A stretch of 64,000 nucleotides of DNA from Salinirubellus salinus (GTDB lineage Archaea > Halobacteriota > Halobacteria > Halobacteriales > Haloarculaceae). The stretch is from the NCBI RefSeq assembly GCF_025231485.1, contig NZ_CP104003.1:2480001-2544000 (forward strand), read 5' to 3'. Under the pieces are notes generated by a model. It searched no databases, had not been told where the DNA came from, and worked only from the letters and a program-made list of their open reading frames with translations. A program made the position numbers and the translations under genes. Below are positions 1 through 7,072 of the stretch, in pieces; position 1 is the stretch's first letter, and every line of letters begins with the position of its first letter.

Positions 1-443
1 ACGGCGGCCGTCCCCACGGTGCGGACGCCGGCGAGGTCACCGCGCTCGACGGGCACCGCGAGCGCGTCCTCGACGGCCTGGACGGCCGTCCGGGAGAGGT
101 CGGGGTGGACGTAGGCGCCGGTGTCGTTGGCGAGGACGACGTTGCCGGCGGCGTTGATGCGGCCGGGGAGTTCGCGGACCGGGAGGTCCGTGGTCTCGGC
201 GATACGCTCGCGTTCGGTGTCCTCGACGCGGCTACTCACGAGCAGGCCGTTCTCGTTGCCGGTGGCGAGGGCACCCACCGTCGCGGAGCCACCGACTGTC
301 GTACGGACGGCGGGGACCTCGAGCTCCGACTCGAAGTCGGAGAGTAGCGACTCCTCGACGTCGGGGCGAACGAGCAGACAGTCGTCCGTCGCGCGGGCGA
401 AGACGCCGACGTAGGACGAACCGTTGAGGGCCGCGCGGAGCAC
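1..443 (-). CDS. eif6: Translation initiation factor aIF6 (partial, C-terminus beyond left edge)
   Basis: Archaeal homologue of eIF6, a ribosome anti-association factor that binds the large subunit and keeps 30S and 50S apart. The visible 147 residues carry the family's repeated pentein pattern, including [35 protein letters not shown] and YVHPDLS. A GTG start at 443 is chosen because it lies 6 bases after the L31e stop and gives the family N-terminus [20 protein letters not shown]. The C-terminal part (about a third of the usual ~220 residues) lies outside the window. It is the third gene of a tight operon L39e-L31e-aIF6, an arrangement common in Halobacteria, so it is probably co-transcribed and co-regulated with ribosomal proteins. 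Confidence 0.95.
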   Translation of the reverse strand, partial: MLRAALNGSSYVGVFARATDDCLLVRPDVEESLLSDFESELEVPAVRTTVGGSATVGALATGNENGLLVSSRVEDTERERIAETTDLPVRELPGRINAAGNVVLANDTGAYVHPDLSRTAVQAVEDALAVPVERGDLAGVRTVGTAA

Positions 444-449
444 GCCGTG

Positions 450-725
450 TCAGGCCGCCTCGGCCTCGACGACCACGTCGCCCTCCTCCTCGAATCGGGC
501 GGCGCGGACGCGGAGCTTCGACGGCGGCTTGCTGCGACCCCGCTCCCAGACCTTCTCGTTGATGGAGGGGTCCAGACGGACGGCCTCCTCGTCGACGGCG
601 AAGTTCTTGGCGAGGTGCTGGCGGACGATGGCCATCGCGCGGTCCGCTCGCTTCTGGGACGCTTCGGCCTTGGCCTTGCGGAGGGGGACCGTGACGACCC
701 GCTCCTCGAAGTCGCTGGCGCTCAT
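450..725 (-). CDS. rpl31e: 50S ribosomal protein L31e
   Basis: A 91-residue protein of the large ribosomal subunit near the polypeptide exit tunnel, found only in archaea and eukaryotes. Recognised by [20 protein letters not shown] at the N-terminus, the basic helix [17 protein letters not shown], and [17 protein letters not shown]. The acidic C-terminal end ([13 protein letters not shown]) is typical of halophilic versions. Its ATG overlaps the L39e stop by 4 bases (ATGA), so the two are translationally coupled; the GTG start of aIF6 follows 6 bases after its stop. Confidence 0.97.
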   Translation of the reverse strand: MSASDFEERVVTVPLRKAKAEASQKRADRAMAIVRQHLAKNFAVDEEAVRLDPSINEKVWERGRSKPPSKLRVRAARFEEEGDVVVEAEAA

Positions 726-874
726 TCGTCCGTGTCGTTACGCCGCCAGTTCCGGCGCTTGGGGTTCTGCATCGTGTCCCGGTCGGTCTTCAGGATGACC
801 CACGCCGGCACCCGCGAGTTCTGTCGTTCGAGTTTGGCCAGCCGCTTCTTCTTGGCCTTCGACTTCTTACCCAT
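722..874 (-). CDS. rpl39e: 50S ribosomal protein L39e
   Basis: A 50-residue, strongly basic protein that lines the ribosome exit tunnel. The sequence begins [20 protein letters not shown] and contains the diagnostic [12 protein letters not shown] and PKRRNWRRN motifs, which is essentially the whole L39e fold. The same frame stays open upstream of 874, but the ATG at 874 gives the exact family N-terminus and length, so the longer frame is rejected. First gene of the L39e-L31e-aIF6 operon; the stop overlaps the L31e start by 4 bases. Confidence 0.97.
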   Translation of the reverse strand: MGKKSKAKKKRLAKLERQNSRVPAWVILKTDRDTMQNPKRRNWRRNDTDE

Positions 875-1062
875 AGTGGGCTCTCCTACCTCCGCGCCGT
901 TTAAATTCTTGTTCCTTTGGGTGGGGAAGGCGGTGCGCCCGTGGCGCACCGAGGCGGAACGGCACGAACTGAGTGAGTGCGGAGCGTGCGCGAGTGTCAG
1001 GTGGGCGAACACTCTTTCGAACTTAGCGTAGACTCAAGAGACCGGACAGTCTCGTAGCCGAT

Positions 1063-1263
1063 GTGAACGACACCCCGATCCCCGCCCTCGTCCTCGCGTC
1101 CGTCGACATCGGCGTCGGGTGGTTCCTCTACGTCCACCTCGGACCGGTGGGCTACCCGCTGCTGGTGGTCGGCCTGCTGGTCCTGTTCGTGGCCGCGCTG
1201 CGGACACTCCGGGACAGTTCCCCCGACGCCGTCGGCCGGCCGAACCGACCCGACCGGAGCTAG
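1063..1263 (+). CDS. Small two-helix membrane protein, function unknown
   Basis: A 66-residue protein read from a GTG at 1063. It has two hydrophobic stretches, about residues 7-26 and 29-47, separated by a Gly-Pro turn, then a charged tail ending in PNRPDRS. This suits a small integral membrane protein with two helices. I recognise no family motif. It is divergent from the ribosomal operon (188 bases between the L39e start and this start) and its stop overlaps the stop of the convergent ZIP transporter by 4 bases. Haloarchaeal composition and the hydrophobic pattern favour a real gene over a chance frame. Confidence 0.6.
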   Translation: MNDTPIPALVLASVDIGVGWFLYVHLGPVGYPLLVVGLLVLFVAALRTLRDSSPDAVGRPNRPDRS

Positions 1264-2105
1264 ACGAGCACCAGCGGCACCATCACGACGACGCCCGCCA
1301 CCACCCCACCGGCGAGTTCACGGTAGCCGTGCCCCGGCAGCCCCGCGCCGATGTCCAGCGCCTCCGGGATGAACTCCGTGAGCACCAGATACACCATCGC
1401 GCCCGCGGCGAACCCGAACCCAACCGGCAGGAACTCACGGGCCACCCGGACGAACGCGAAGGCCAGCACCGCCCCGATGGGTTGTGGCAGCGAGGAGAAC
1501 ACCGCCCACCAGACCATCTTCGCCCGCGAGACCCCCATCGACTGCAACGGGATAGAGATGGCCAGCCCCTCCGGAACGTTGTGGATGGAGATGGCGACGG
1601 TCATGAACACCGCGAGCAGGGGGACCGCGAACCCGAGGATGGGGACGCCGCCCTCGAGGTTCAGTTCGGCGAACGACACCCCCACCGCCACGCCCTCGGG
1701 GAACGAGTGGACCGTCAGCACGCCCAGCACGAGCAGGAGTTTGCGGAAGTCCGCCTCCTCGTACTGTCGAGGGTTCACCTCGTACCCCTCGATGACGTCG
1801 TGGGCGACGACGACCAGCAGCACCCCGGCGAGCAGGCCAACGACGAGCGGCGTCGCCAGCGCCGCCGACCGAGGCAATCCCAGCGCCAGCACCGACCCCC
1901 ACGGGTCGGCCTCGGCCAGTCCCTCCAGCACGAGGCCGAACAGCGACGCCGAGACCATGATGCCCGAGGCGAGGCCCCAGAGGACGACGTTGACCCGGTC
2001 GCTCACGTCGTCGACGAAGAAGAACGGGATGGCCCCCAGACCCGTCGCCAGCGCCGTTATCAGACCGGCGACGAAGACGAAGACGAGGCTCCCCAGCGCG
2101 TCCAT
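1260..2105 (-). CDS. ZIP family metal transporter (ZupT-like)
   Basis: A 281-residue polytopic membrane protein predicted to import divalent metals (zinc, possibly iron or manganese) into the cytoplasm. Family signatures are plain: HSFPEGVAVGVSFAE (about residues 137-151) in TM4 and HNVPEGLAIS (about 175-184) in TM5, the two histidine/glutamate metal-binding motifs. About eight hydrophobic segments are visible, with an acidic loop after TM3 (EGYEVNPRQYEEADF). The ATG at 2105 is preceded by a TATA-like element that sits inside a perfect inverted repeat (2132-2157), suggesting metal-dependent repression. It lies 60 bases downstream of thpR on the same strand but appears to have its own promoter. 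The exact metal cannot be read from the sequence. Confidence 0.9.
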   Translation of the reverse strand: MDALGSLVFVFVAGLITALATGLGAIPFFFVDDVSDRVNVVLWGLASGIMVSASLFGLVLEGLAEADPWGSVLALGLPRSAALATPLVVGLLAGVLLVVVAHDVIEGYEVNPRQYEEADFRKLLLVLGVLTVHSFPEGVAVGVSFAELNLEGGVPILGFAVPLLAVFMTVAISIHNVPEGLAISIPLQSMGVSRAKMVWWAVFSSLPQPIGAVLAFAFVRVAREFLPVGFGFAAGAMVYLVLTEFIPEALDIGAGLPGHGYRELAGGVVAGVVVMVPLVLV

Positions 2106-2131
2106 ACCGGAATCTGGACACGGACGGGGAT

Positions 2132-2157
2132 AAACCTATCACTTTCCAGATAGGTTT
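2132..2157 (-). promoter_or_regulatory. Inverted repeat overlapping the ZIP transporter promoter (putative operator)
   Basis: Perfect 9-base arms AAACCTATC (2132-2140) and GATAGGTTT (2149-2157) separated by 8 bases. On the minus strand the inner edge of one arm contains GGTTTATCC, a plausible TATA box about 27 bases before the transporter ATG at 2105. A dimeric repressor bound here would block TBP/TFB. The regulator is unknown; a DtxR/SirR-type metal regulator is an inference from the transporter's function only. Confidence 0.55.
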
Positions 2158-2165
2158 TGGCGGCC

Positions 2166-2726
2166 CTAAACCCCTGTCGGCAGGCCGAACCGTTCGACCG
2201 TCGAGTAGCGCGGCCCGCCGTCGGTGAGCGTGCTCTCGGTCAACTCCACCGCGTCGACGTGGAACGTGCCCACGTCCGGGTCGTCGGCCTCGACCACCTC
2301 GCGCACCGCGTCCTTCGACCGGGCGTCTCCCATGCGGGCCAGCGTGGCGTGGGGCGTGAACGAGTGGTCCTCCGGCTCGAACCCGAGCGCCACCGTCTCG
2401 CGTTCGATCGCCTCGTGCAGACGGGTCAGCTGTTCGGTCCCCGACCGGAACCCCGTCCAGACGACGCTGATGTAGCCGAGCGACGGGAACACGCCGTAGC
2501 CGCCCACCTCGGCGTCGAACGGCGCCACGTCGGCCGATTCGACCGCTCGCCCGATGGCGTCGGTCAGGTCGTCGAGCGCGGACTCGTCCACCTCCCCGAG
2601 GAACTTCAGGGTGACGTGGGCCTGTGTCGGGTCGGTCAACTTCAGCCCCGGCAGGTCCAGCGGGTCCTGTGCGGCCGCGACCTCCTCGGCGAGGGCGTGG
2701 AGCGGGACGCTCACGAACAGTCGCAT
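2166..2726 (-). CDS. thpR: RNA 2',3'-cyclic phosphodiesterase (2H superfamily)
   Basis: A 186-residue 2H phosphoesterase that opens 2',3'-cyclic phosphate ends of RNA (formerly called 2'-5' RNA ligase). The two catalytic H-x-T motifs are present: HVTLKFLG (His37, Thr39) and HATLARMG (His126, Thr128). The N-terminus MRLFVSVPL is the usual first beta strand. The frame continues upstream of 2726 with Pro/Arg-rich residues lacking any fold, so the ATG at 2726 is preferred. The length fits the family. No partner gene is evident; the ZIP transporter follows on the same strand behind its own promoter. Confidence 0.93.
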   Translation of the reverse strand: MRLFVSVPLHALAEEVAAAQDPLDLPGLKLTDPTQAHVTLKFLGEVDESALDDLTDAIGRAVESADVAPFDAEVGGYGVFPSLGYISVVWTGFRSGTEQLTRLHEAIERETVALGFEPEDHSFTPHATLARMGDARSKDAVREVVEADDPDVGTFHVDAVELTESTLTDGGPRYSTVERFGLPTGV

Positions 2727-2768
2727 ACCACGGGTGGGTGGCGGGTGGGGAAGAGGCTGGCGCCGAGG

Positions 2769-2840
2769 GTTGAAGTCGGATGGCGGGGCCAGACCCTCCG
2801 TGTAACCGAGACGGGGGGCACGCCCGGGGCGGGAGTCCGA
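2769..2840. repeat. Intergenic repeat, copy A
   Basis: A stretch of 72 bases in the gap upstream of thpR that matches a second copy at 13651-13722 in the same orientation. The first 34 bases agree at 28 positions. The conserved core is GTTGAAGT, 12 variable bases, CCAGACCCT, one base, CGTG, and the copies also share GGCGGGAGT near the far end. Both lie upstream of minus-strand genes. Function unknown. Confidence 0.55.
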
Positions 2841-2999
2841 CACAGCGTGTCACCGAGCGGCGCGGGTGTCGGCTGTCCGCCACACCGACGCGGAGCGGTC
2901 GTCGCTCACGGGTCACTTCGTTCCCCGTTCGCACGAGGGCCCTCGTTCGCCACGAGACCACGACGTAGCCCTTAACCGCGCGCCCCGCCAAGCGCGGGT

Positions 3000-3755
3000 A
3001 TGACCGACGAGGAACGCGAACCGCCAGAAGCGGGCTCTCACACGTTCTCGGAGGGCCAGGGGTTCGACGACCCGTACGAGGGGTTCGACCTCGACCCGCC
3101 GGAACTCTCCGTCGACCCCGGCAAGGTCGACCCGGTGGACTCGCGTGTCGTGAGCGACCAGCTCGACCGGCGCCAGCTCGCCACCGAGGACGTGGACGCC
3201 GAAGAGCTGCTGGACGTGGGGCTCTCGTACATGCAGATCAACCGCCACGAGCAGGCCGCCGAGACGTTCGAGCGGGTCGCTCGCTACGCCGAGGACGAAC
3301 GGCTCTCCCAGGAGGCGTGGGTGAACAAGGGGGCCGCCCACGGCCAGCTGGAGGAGTGGGACGCCGCCATCGGTGCCTACCAGGAAGCGCTCCACATCGA
3401 CGACAGCTCCGACCACGCCGCCAGCGCCGAGACGAACCTCGCCTACGCGATGTGGGAGTCCGGCCGCACGGAGCAGGCGCTCGAACACGCCGAGCGCGCC
3501 GTCGAGATCGACCCGCGGTTCCCGCAGGCGTGGTACAACCGCGGGTTCTTCCTGCTCGAACGTGGCCTCGCGGAGGACGCCGTCAACGCGTTCGACAACG
3601 CGATGCGACTCGGCTTCCGCAACGCGGAGATCCTGGAGGAGAAGGCCCGCGCACTGGAGGAACTCGGCGAGGACGAACAGGCCGAGGAGGTCGCCGCGGA
3701 GGCCGAGGAGATGCGCCAGCGGGCCGAAGAGGAGTTCGTCCGCCAGCAGCGGTGA
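3000..3755 (+). CDS. Tetratricopeptide-repeat protein
   Basis: A 251-residue soluble protein with an acidic, low-complexity N-terminal region (residues 1-65) followed by about four TPR units from residue 66 to 210. The units carry typical G/A-Y spacing, for example LLDVGLSYMQINRHEQAAET, WVNKGAAHGQLEEWDAAIGA, TNLAYAMWESGRTEQALEHA and WYNRGFFLLERGLAEDAVNA. A Glu/Arg-rich helix closes the protein. TPRs mediate protein-protein contacts; the partner is unknown. The stop is 5 bases before the ATG of the DUF424 gene, so the two form an operon and may work together. Confidence 0.88.
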   Translation: MTDEEREPPEAGSHTFSEGQGFDDPYEGFDLDPPELSVDPGKVDPVDSRVVSDQLDRRQLATEDVDAEELLDVGLSYMQINRHEQAAETFERVARYAEDERLSQEAWVNKGAAHGQLEEWDAAIGAYQEALHIDDSSDHAASAETNLAYAMWESGRTEQALEHAERAVEIDPRFPQAWYNRGFFLLERGLAEDAVNAFDNAMRLGFRNAEILEEKARALEELGEDEQAEEVAAEAEEMRQRAEEEFVRQQR

Positions 3756-3760
3756 CGCCG

Positions 3761-4057
3761 ATGCTCCTCACCGAACGCGACACCCCCGAGGGCCTGCTCG
3801 TCAGCGTCTGTGACCCCGACGTGGTCGGCGAGACGTTCGAGGACGGGAAGGTGTCGCTCACCGTCGACGCCGGCTTCTACGAGGCGGACGCCACCGAGGC
3901 CGACGCCGACGCCGTCGCCGACAGTCTCGCCCGTGCGACGACGGCGAACATCGTCGGCGAGGAGAGCGTCGCCGTCGCCGTCGAGCGCGGGTTCGTCGAC
4001 GAGACGAACGTGCTGGACCTCGACGGCACCCTCCACGCCCAGTACCTCCGGCTGTAG
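3761..4057 (+). CDS. DUF424 family protein
   Basis: A 98-residue protein matching the archaeal DUF424 family: an N-terminal strand with LLVSVCDPDVVGETFEDG, a central acidic segment (EADATEADADAVADSL), the helix ATTANIVGEESVAVAVERG and the ending TLHAQYLRL. The family is widespread in archaea and structurally characterised but without an assigned biochemical role. It is translated immediately after the TPR gene (5-base gap), which supports a shared transcript. Confidence 0.85.
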   Translation: MLLTERDTPEGLLVSVCDPDVVGETFEDGKVSLTVDAGFYEADATEADADAVADSLARATTANIVGEESVAVAVERGFVDETNVLDLDGTLHAQYLRL

Positions 4058-4136
4058 TGCCTGCCGCGGCGGCGCCACTTGAGCGCCCGTCTCTCGCTGG
4101 CCGAACGTACTTGTACGGGGGCGTCTCGTCCCCACC

Positions 4137-5246
4137 ATGCAGATCACCGGCGTCAACCAGTACCACCTCGACGGACAGGTGGACGGCGCGTTCTACCCGA
4201 CGTGGATCCCGGGCTACCCGCAGGGGACGCACGAACTCGAACTGTTCGAGATCGAGACCGACGAGGGCATCACCGGCTACGCCGCCTCCCCGAGTTTCGC
4301 GGGCGGGCTGGACTACGAGTCGCCGCTCTCGCTGTTCCTGCTGGGCGAGGACCCCCACGATGTCGAGGGGATCCTCCGGAAACTGGAGACCGTCGACCTC
4401 GTCGGCCCGCGGCCGTGGCACGTCGAGATGGCGCTGTGGGACATCATCGGCAAGGACGCGGGAAAACCGGTCCACGAACTGCTCGGCGGGTCGCGGAAGG
4501 CGGTCCCGTGCTACGCCTCCACCGGCGAGTACCAGCTCGCCGACGAGCGCATCCCGTACATCGAGGAGCGCGTCGACGACGGCTTCGAGGCGGTGAAACT
4601 CCGGGTCACCGAGGTCGAACACATCGAGATGGTGAGGGAGGTCCGCGAGGCGTTCCCCGACCTCACGCTGATGGTGGACGCGAACAAGGGGTGGGCCGTC
4701 CGCGTGATGGAGGAGGAGACGACGTGGTCGTTCGCCGACGCGGTCGAGTTCTGCCGCGGGCTGGAGGAGGTGGGGAACGTCGCGTGGCTCGAGGAGCCAC
4801 TCCCCCGCCACGATTACGACGGCTACGCGCGCCTCCGACGGAAGGTCGACGTCCCCATCGCCGGTGGGGAGTTCAACAACGGCGCGTACCACTACCGCGA
4901 GTTCGCCGAACGCGACGCGCTCGACGTCTACCAGCCCGACGCGGCGCTCGCCACCGGCATCAAGCAGGCGACCGAGGTCGCCGCGCTCGCCCGCCAGCAC
5001 GGCGCGGAGTTCGTCCCGCACACGTGGACGAACGCGCTCGGCTTCGCCGCGAACCTCCACGTCGTCACGGCCGTCGACTCCCCGTGGGTCGAGTACCCGA
5101 TGGAGCCGCCGTGGACGCCCGAGGTGTGGGGGTTCATGCTCGAGGACCCGGACGTGTTCGCCCACGAGGACGGGAGGCTGGCGGCGCCGGAGCAGCCGGG
5201 GCTGGGCGTGGAGATAGACGAGTCGGTGTTCGAGGACGCGGAGTAG
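4137..5246 (+). CDS. Enolase-superfamily (mandelate racemase/muconate lactonizing type) enzyme
   Basis: A 369-residue member of the mandelate racemase branch of the enolase superfamily, which abstracts a proton alpha to a carboxylate using a Mg2+-bound enolate. Visible residues: a K-x-R at Lys154/Arg156 in place of the usual K-x-K, metal ligands Asp181 (MVDANKGW), Glu219 (WLEEPLP) and Glu245 (IAGGEFN), and an Asp268...His295 pair (QPDAA, VPHTW) whose spacing equals the mandelate racemase Asp-His dyad. This pattern suits an acid-sugar dehydratase or racemase, but the substrate cannot be fixed from motifs. It stands alone, 79 bases after DUF424, and no sugar-catabolic genes adjoin it. Confidence 0.85.
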   Translation: MQITGVNQYHLDGQVDGAFYPTWIPGYPQGTHELELFEIETDEGITGYAASPSFAGGLDYESPLSLFLLGEDPHDVEGILRKLETVDLVGPRPWHVEMALWDIIGKDAGKPVHELLGGSRKAVPCYASTGEYQLADERIPYIEERVDDGFEAVKLRVTEVEHIEMVREVREAFPDLTLMVDANKGWAVRVMEEETTWSFADAVEFCRGLEEVGNVAWLEEPLPRHDYDGYARLRRKVDVPIAGGEFNNGAYHYREFAERDALDVYQPDAALATGIKQATEVAALARQHGAEFVPHTWTNALGFAANLHVVTAVDSPWVEYPMEPPWTPEVWGFMLEDPDVFAHEDGRLAAPEQPGLGVEIDESVFEDAE

Positions 5247-5312
5247 GCGCGCCCACCAGCAAATAGCGGCCCGACCGACCCACTTTTGCCCGGGCCACGC
5301 CTGCCGCCGACA

Positions 5313-6620
5313 ATGGCAGACCTCTCGCTCCCCGCCAATCCCGAGGCTCCCGACGTGGCCGACGACGGCGTCTGGCTCACCTGCATCGAGTGCGGTCACG
5401 ACCACGCGCCGTTCGACGAGATAATCTACACCTGCACGGAGTGCGGCGGCCTGCTGGAGGCGCGCTACGACTCCTATCCCACCTTCGACCAGTTCGAGGG
5501 GCGGACGAGCGTCTGGCGCTACAGCGCCGCCCTGCCGTTCGAGGAGGGTGTCACGCTCCCCGAGGGCGGCACCCCGCTCCACCGCGTCCCGCGCCTCGAG
5601 GAGGAGGTCGGGGTCCGCAACCTCCGCATCAAGCACGAGGGGATGAACCCCACCGGGTCGTTCAAGGACCGCGGGATGACCGTCGGCGTCCGCGTGGCAC
5701 AGGAACTGGGCGTCGACCGCCTCGCGTGTGCCTCGACCGGGAACACGTCCGCCGCGCTCGCGGCCTACGGCGGGCGTGCCGGACTGGAGACGCTCGTCCT
5801 GCTGCCGGCCGGGAAGGTCGCGGCCGGGAAGATCGCGCAGGCAGCGCTCCACGGCGCCCGTATCCTCGAGGTGGACGGCAACTTCGACGCCTGTCTCGAC
5901 CGCGTGCAGGACCTCGCGGACCGTGGGGAGGCGTACCTCCTGAACTCGCTCAACCCGTTCCGGCTGGAGGGCCAGAAGACCATCGGCCTCGAGATACTGG
6001 AGGAGTTCCGCGACGACGAGGGGCGGTTCCCGGACCGCATCGTCCTCCCGGTCGGCAACGCGGGCAACACCGCCGCGCTCTACAAGTGCTTCCGCGAGCT
6101 GGTCGCCGGCGGTGACCTCGCGCCCGGCGACGTGCCGAAGTTGACGGGCGTGCAGGCGGAGGGCGCCGCACCGATGGTCGAGGCCATCCGCGAGGGCCGC
6201 GAGGAGACCCGCCGCTGGGAGGAGGTCGAGACCATCGCCACCGCCATCCGCATCGGGAACCCCGTCAACGCGCCGAAGGCCCTGCCGGGCATCCGCGAGA
6301 CGGGCGGCACCGCCGTCGCCGTGAGCGACGACGAGATAACCGACGCCCAGCGCTCGCTCGCGGCCGAGGGGGTCGGCGTCGAACCCGCCTCAGCCGCCAG
6401 CGTCGCCGGACTGCGGAAGCTCCGCGAGTCCGGCGAGGTCGACGCCGGCGAGGACGTGGTCTGTCTCACCACCGGCCACCTGCTGAAGGACCCCGACGCG
6501 GCCGCCGCGGCTGGGAGCGACCCACAGCCGGTCCCGAACGACACCGACGCCATCCTCCGGCACCTCGCCGGGCAGTCCGTGGGCGGGGGCCTGCTCGGGA
6601 AGGTCCGGTCGCTGTTCTGA
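5313..6620 (+). CDS. thrC: Threonine synthase
   Basis: A 435-residue PLP-dependent enzyme converting O-phosphohomoserine to threonine. The N-terminus holds a zinc-ribbon-like set of cysteines (Cys24, Cys27, Cys41, Cys44) that is frequent in archaeal ThrC. The PLP lysine is Lys118 in NPTGSFKDRGM, followed by the substrate region ACASTGNTSAALAAYGGRAG and the glycine-rich phosphate loop LPVGNAGNTAAL. The frame is open 27 bases upstream, but the ATG at 5313 gives a natural N-terminus. The extreme C-terminus, GGGLLGKVRSLF, follows an unusual acidic linker and resembles the tail of the next gene's product. Confidence 0.93.
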   Translation: MADLSLPANPEAPDVADDGVWLTCIECGHDHAPFDEIIYTCTECGGLLEARYDSYPTFDQFEGRTSVWRYSAALPFEEGVTLPEGGTPLHRVPRLEEEVGVRNLRIKHEGMNPTGSFKDRGMTVGVRVAQELGVDRLACASTGNTSAALAAYGGRAGLETLVLLPAGKVAAGKIAQAALHGARILEVDGNFDACLDRVQDLADRGEAYLLNSLNPFRLEGQKTIGLEILEEFRDDEGRFPDRIVLPVGNAGNTAALYKCFRELVAGGDLAPGDVPKLTGVQAEGAAPMVEAIREGREETRRWEEVETIATAIRIGNPVNAPKALPGIRETGGTAVAVSDDEITDAQRSLAAEGVGVEPASAASVAGLRKLRESGEVDAGEDVVCLTTGHLLKDPDAAAAAGSDPQPVPNDTDAILRHLAGQSVGGGLLGKVRSLF

Positions 6621-6715
6621 GCCGGACGAGCGCGGTTCCACCCGAAACGGAGGCGTGCGCACGTCACACGGTCGTCTGACGTAGTTATTTGAGCTTTCGT
6701 CTCTCTCACAGGAAC

Positions 6716-7072
6716 ATGTCATCGAGTGACTCGGCCACCCCCTTCGTCCGGACCACCGGGCTGGAGAATGGGACGGTACCCACGCGGCGCGAGGAAGTCC
6801 TCGACAGCGAGGTGCGACGGCTCCGCGGCAAGGTCGCGGCCCTGCAGGACGAACTCGCGGCGCGCGACGAGCGCATCGAGGCGCTGGAAGCCGAACTCGC
6901 CACGAAGCGCGACGAACTCGAGAGCGCCCAGCAGTGGGCCCACTTCCTCGACCGGGAACTGACCGAACACCGCGAGACGGTCGACCGGCTGGAGTCGCGC
7001 GTCGACGCGCTCGAATCGGACGGGAGCGGGGAACCGAGCGGCCTACTCGGCCGTCTCCGCGCGCTGTTCTAG
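6716..7072 (+). CDS. Coiled-coil protein, function unknown
   Basis: A 118-residue protein whose residues ~22-98 form a continuous heptad-rich helix (LDSEVRRLRGKVAALQDELA and following), predicted to be a coiled coil. It ends with a short basic-hydrophobic segment GLLGRLRALF after a Gly/Ser linker. The ATG at 6716 is preceded by an AT-rich stretch (GTAGTTATTTGAG, about 6680-6692) of the right spacing for a TATA element. The last 30 bases overlap the convergent esterase gene. The family is not recognised with certainty; a haloarchaeal coiled-coil DUF is likely. The tail could be an amphipathic membrane anchor. Confidence 0.7.
   Translation: MSSSDSATPFVRTTGLENGTVPTRREEVLDSEVRRLRGKVAALQDELAARDERIEALEAELATKRDELESAQQWAHFLDRELTEHRETVDRLESRVDALESDGSGEPSGLLGRLRALF

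Noticed and set aside
1039-1053. GAGAC/GTCTC inverted repeat upstream of the small membrane gene as an operator
   Set aside because: Only 5-base arms; expected often by chance in this composition.
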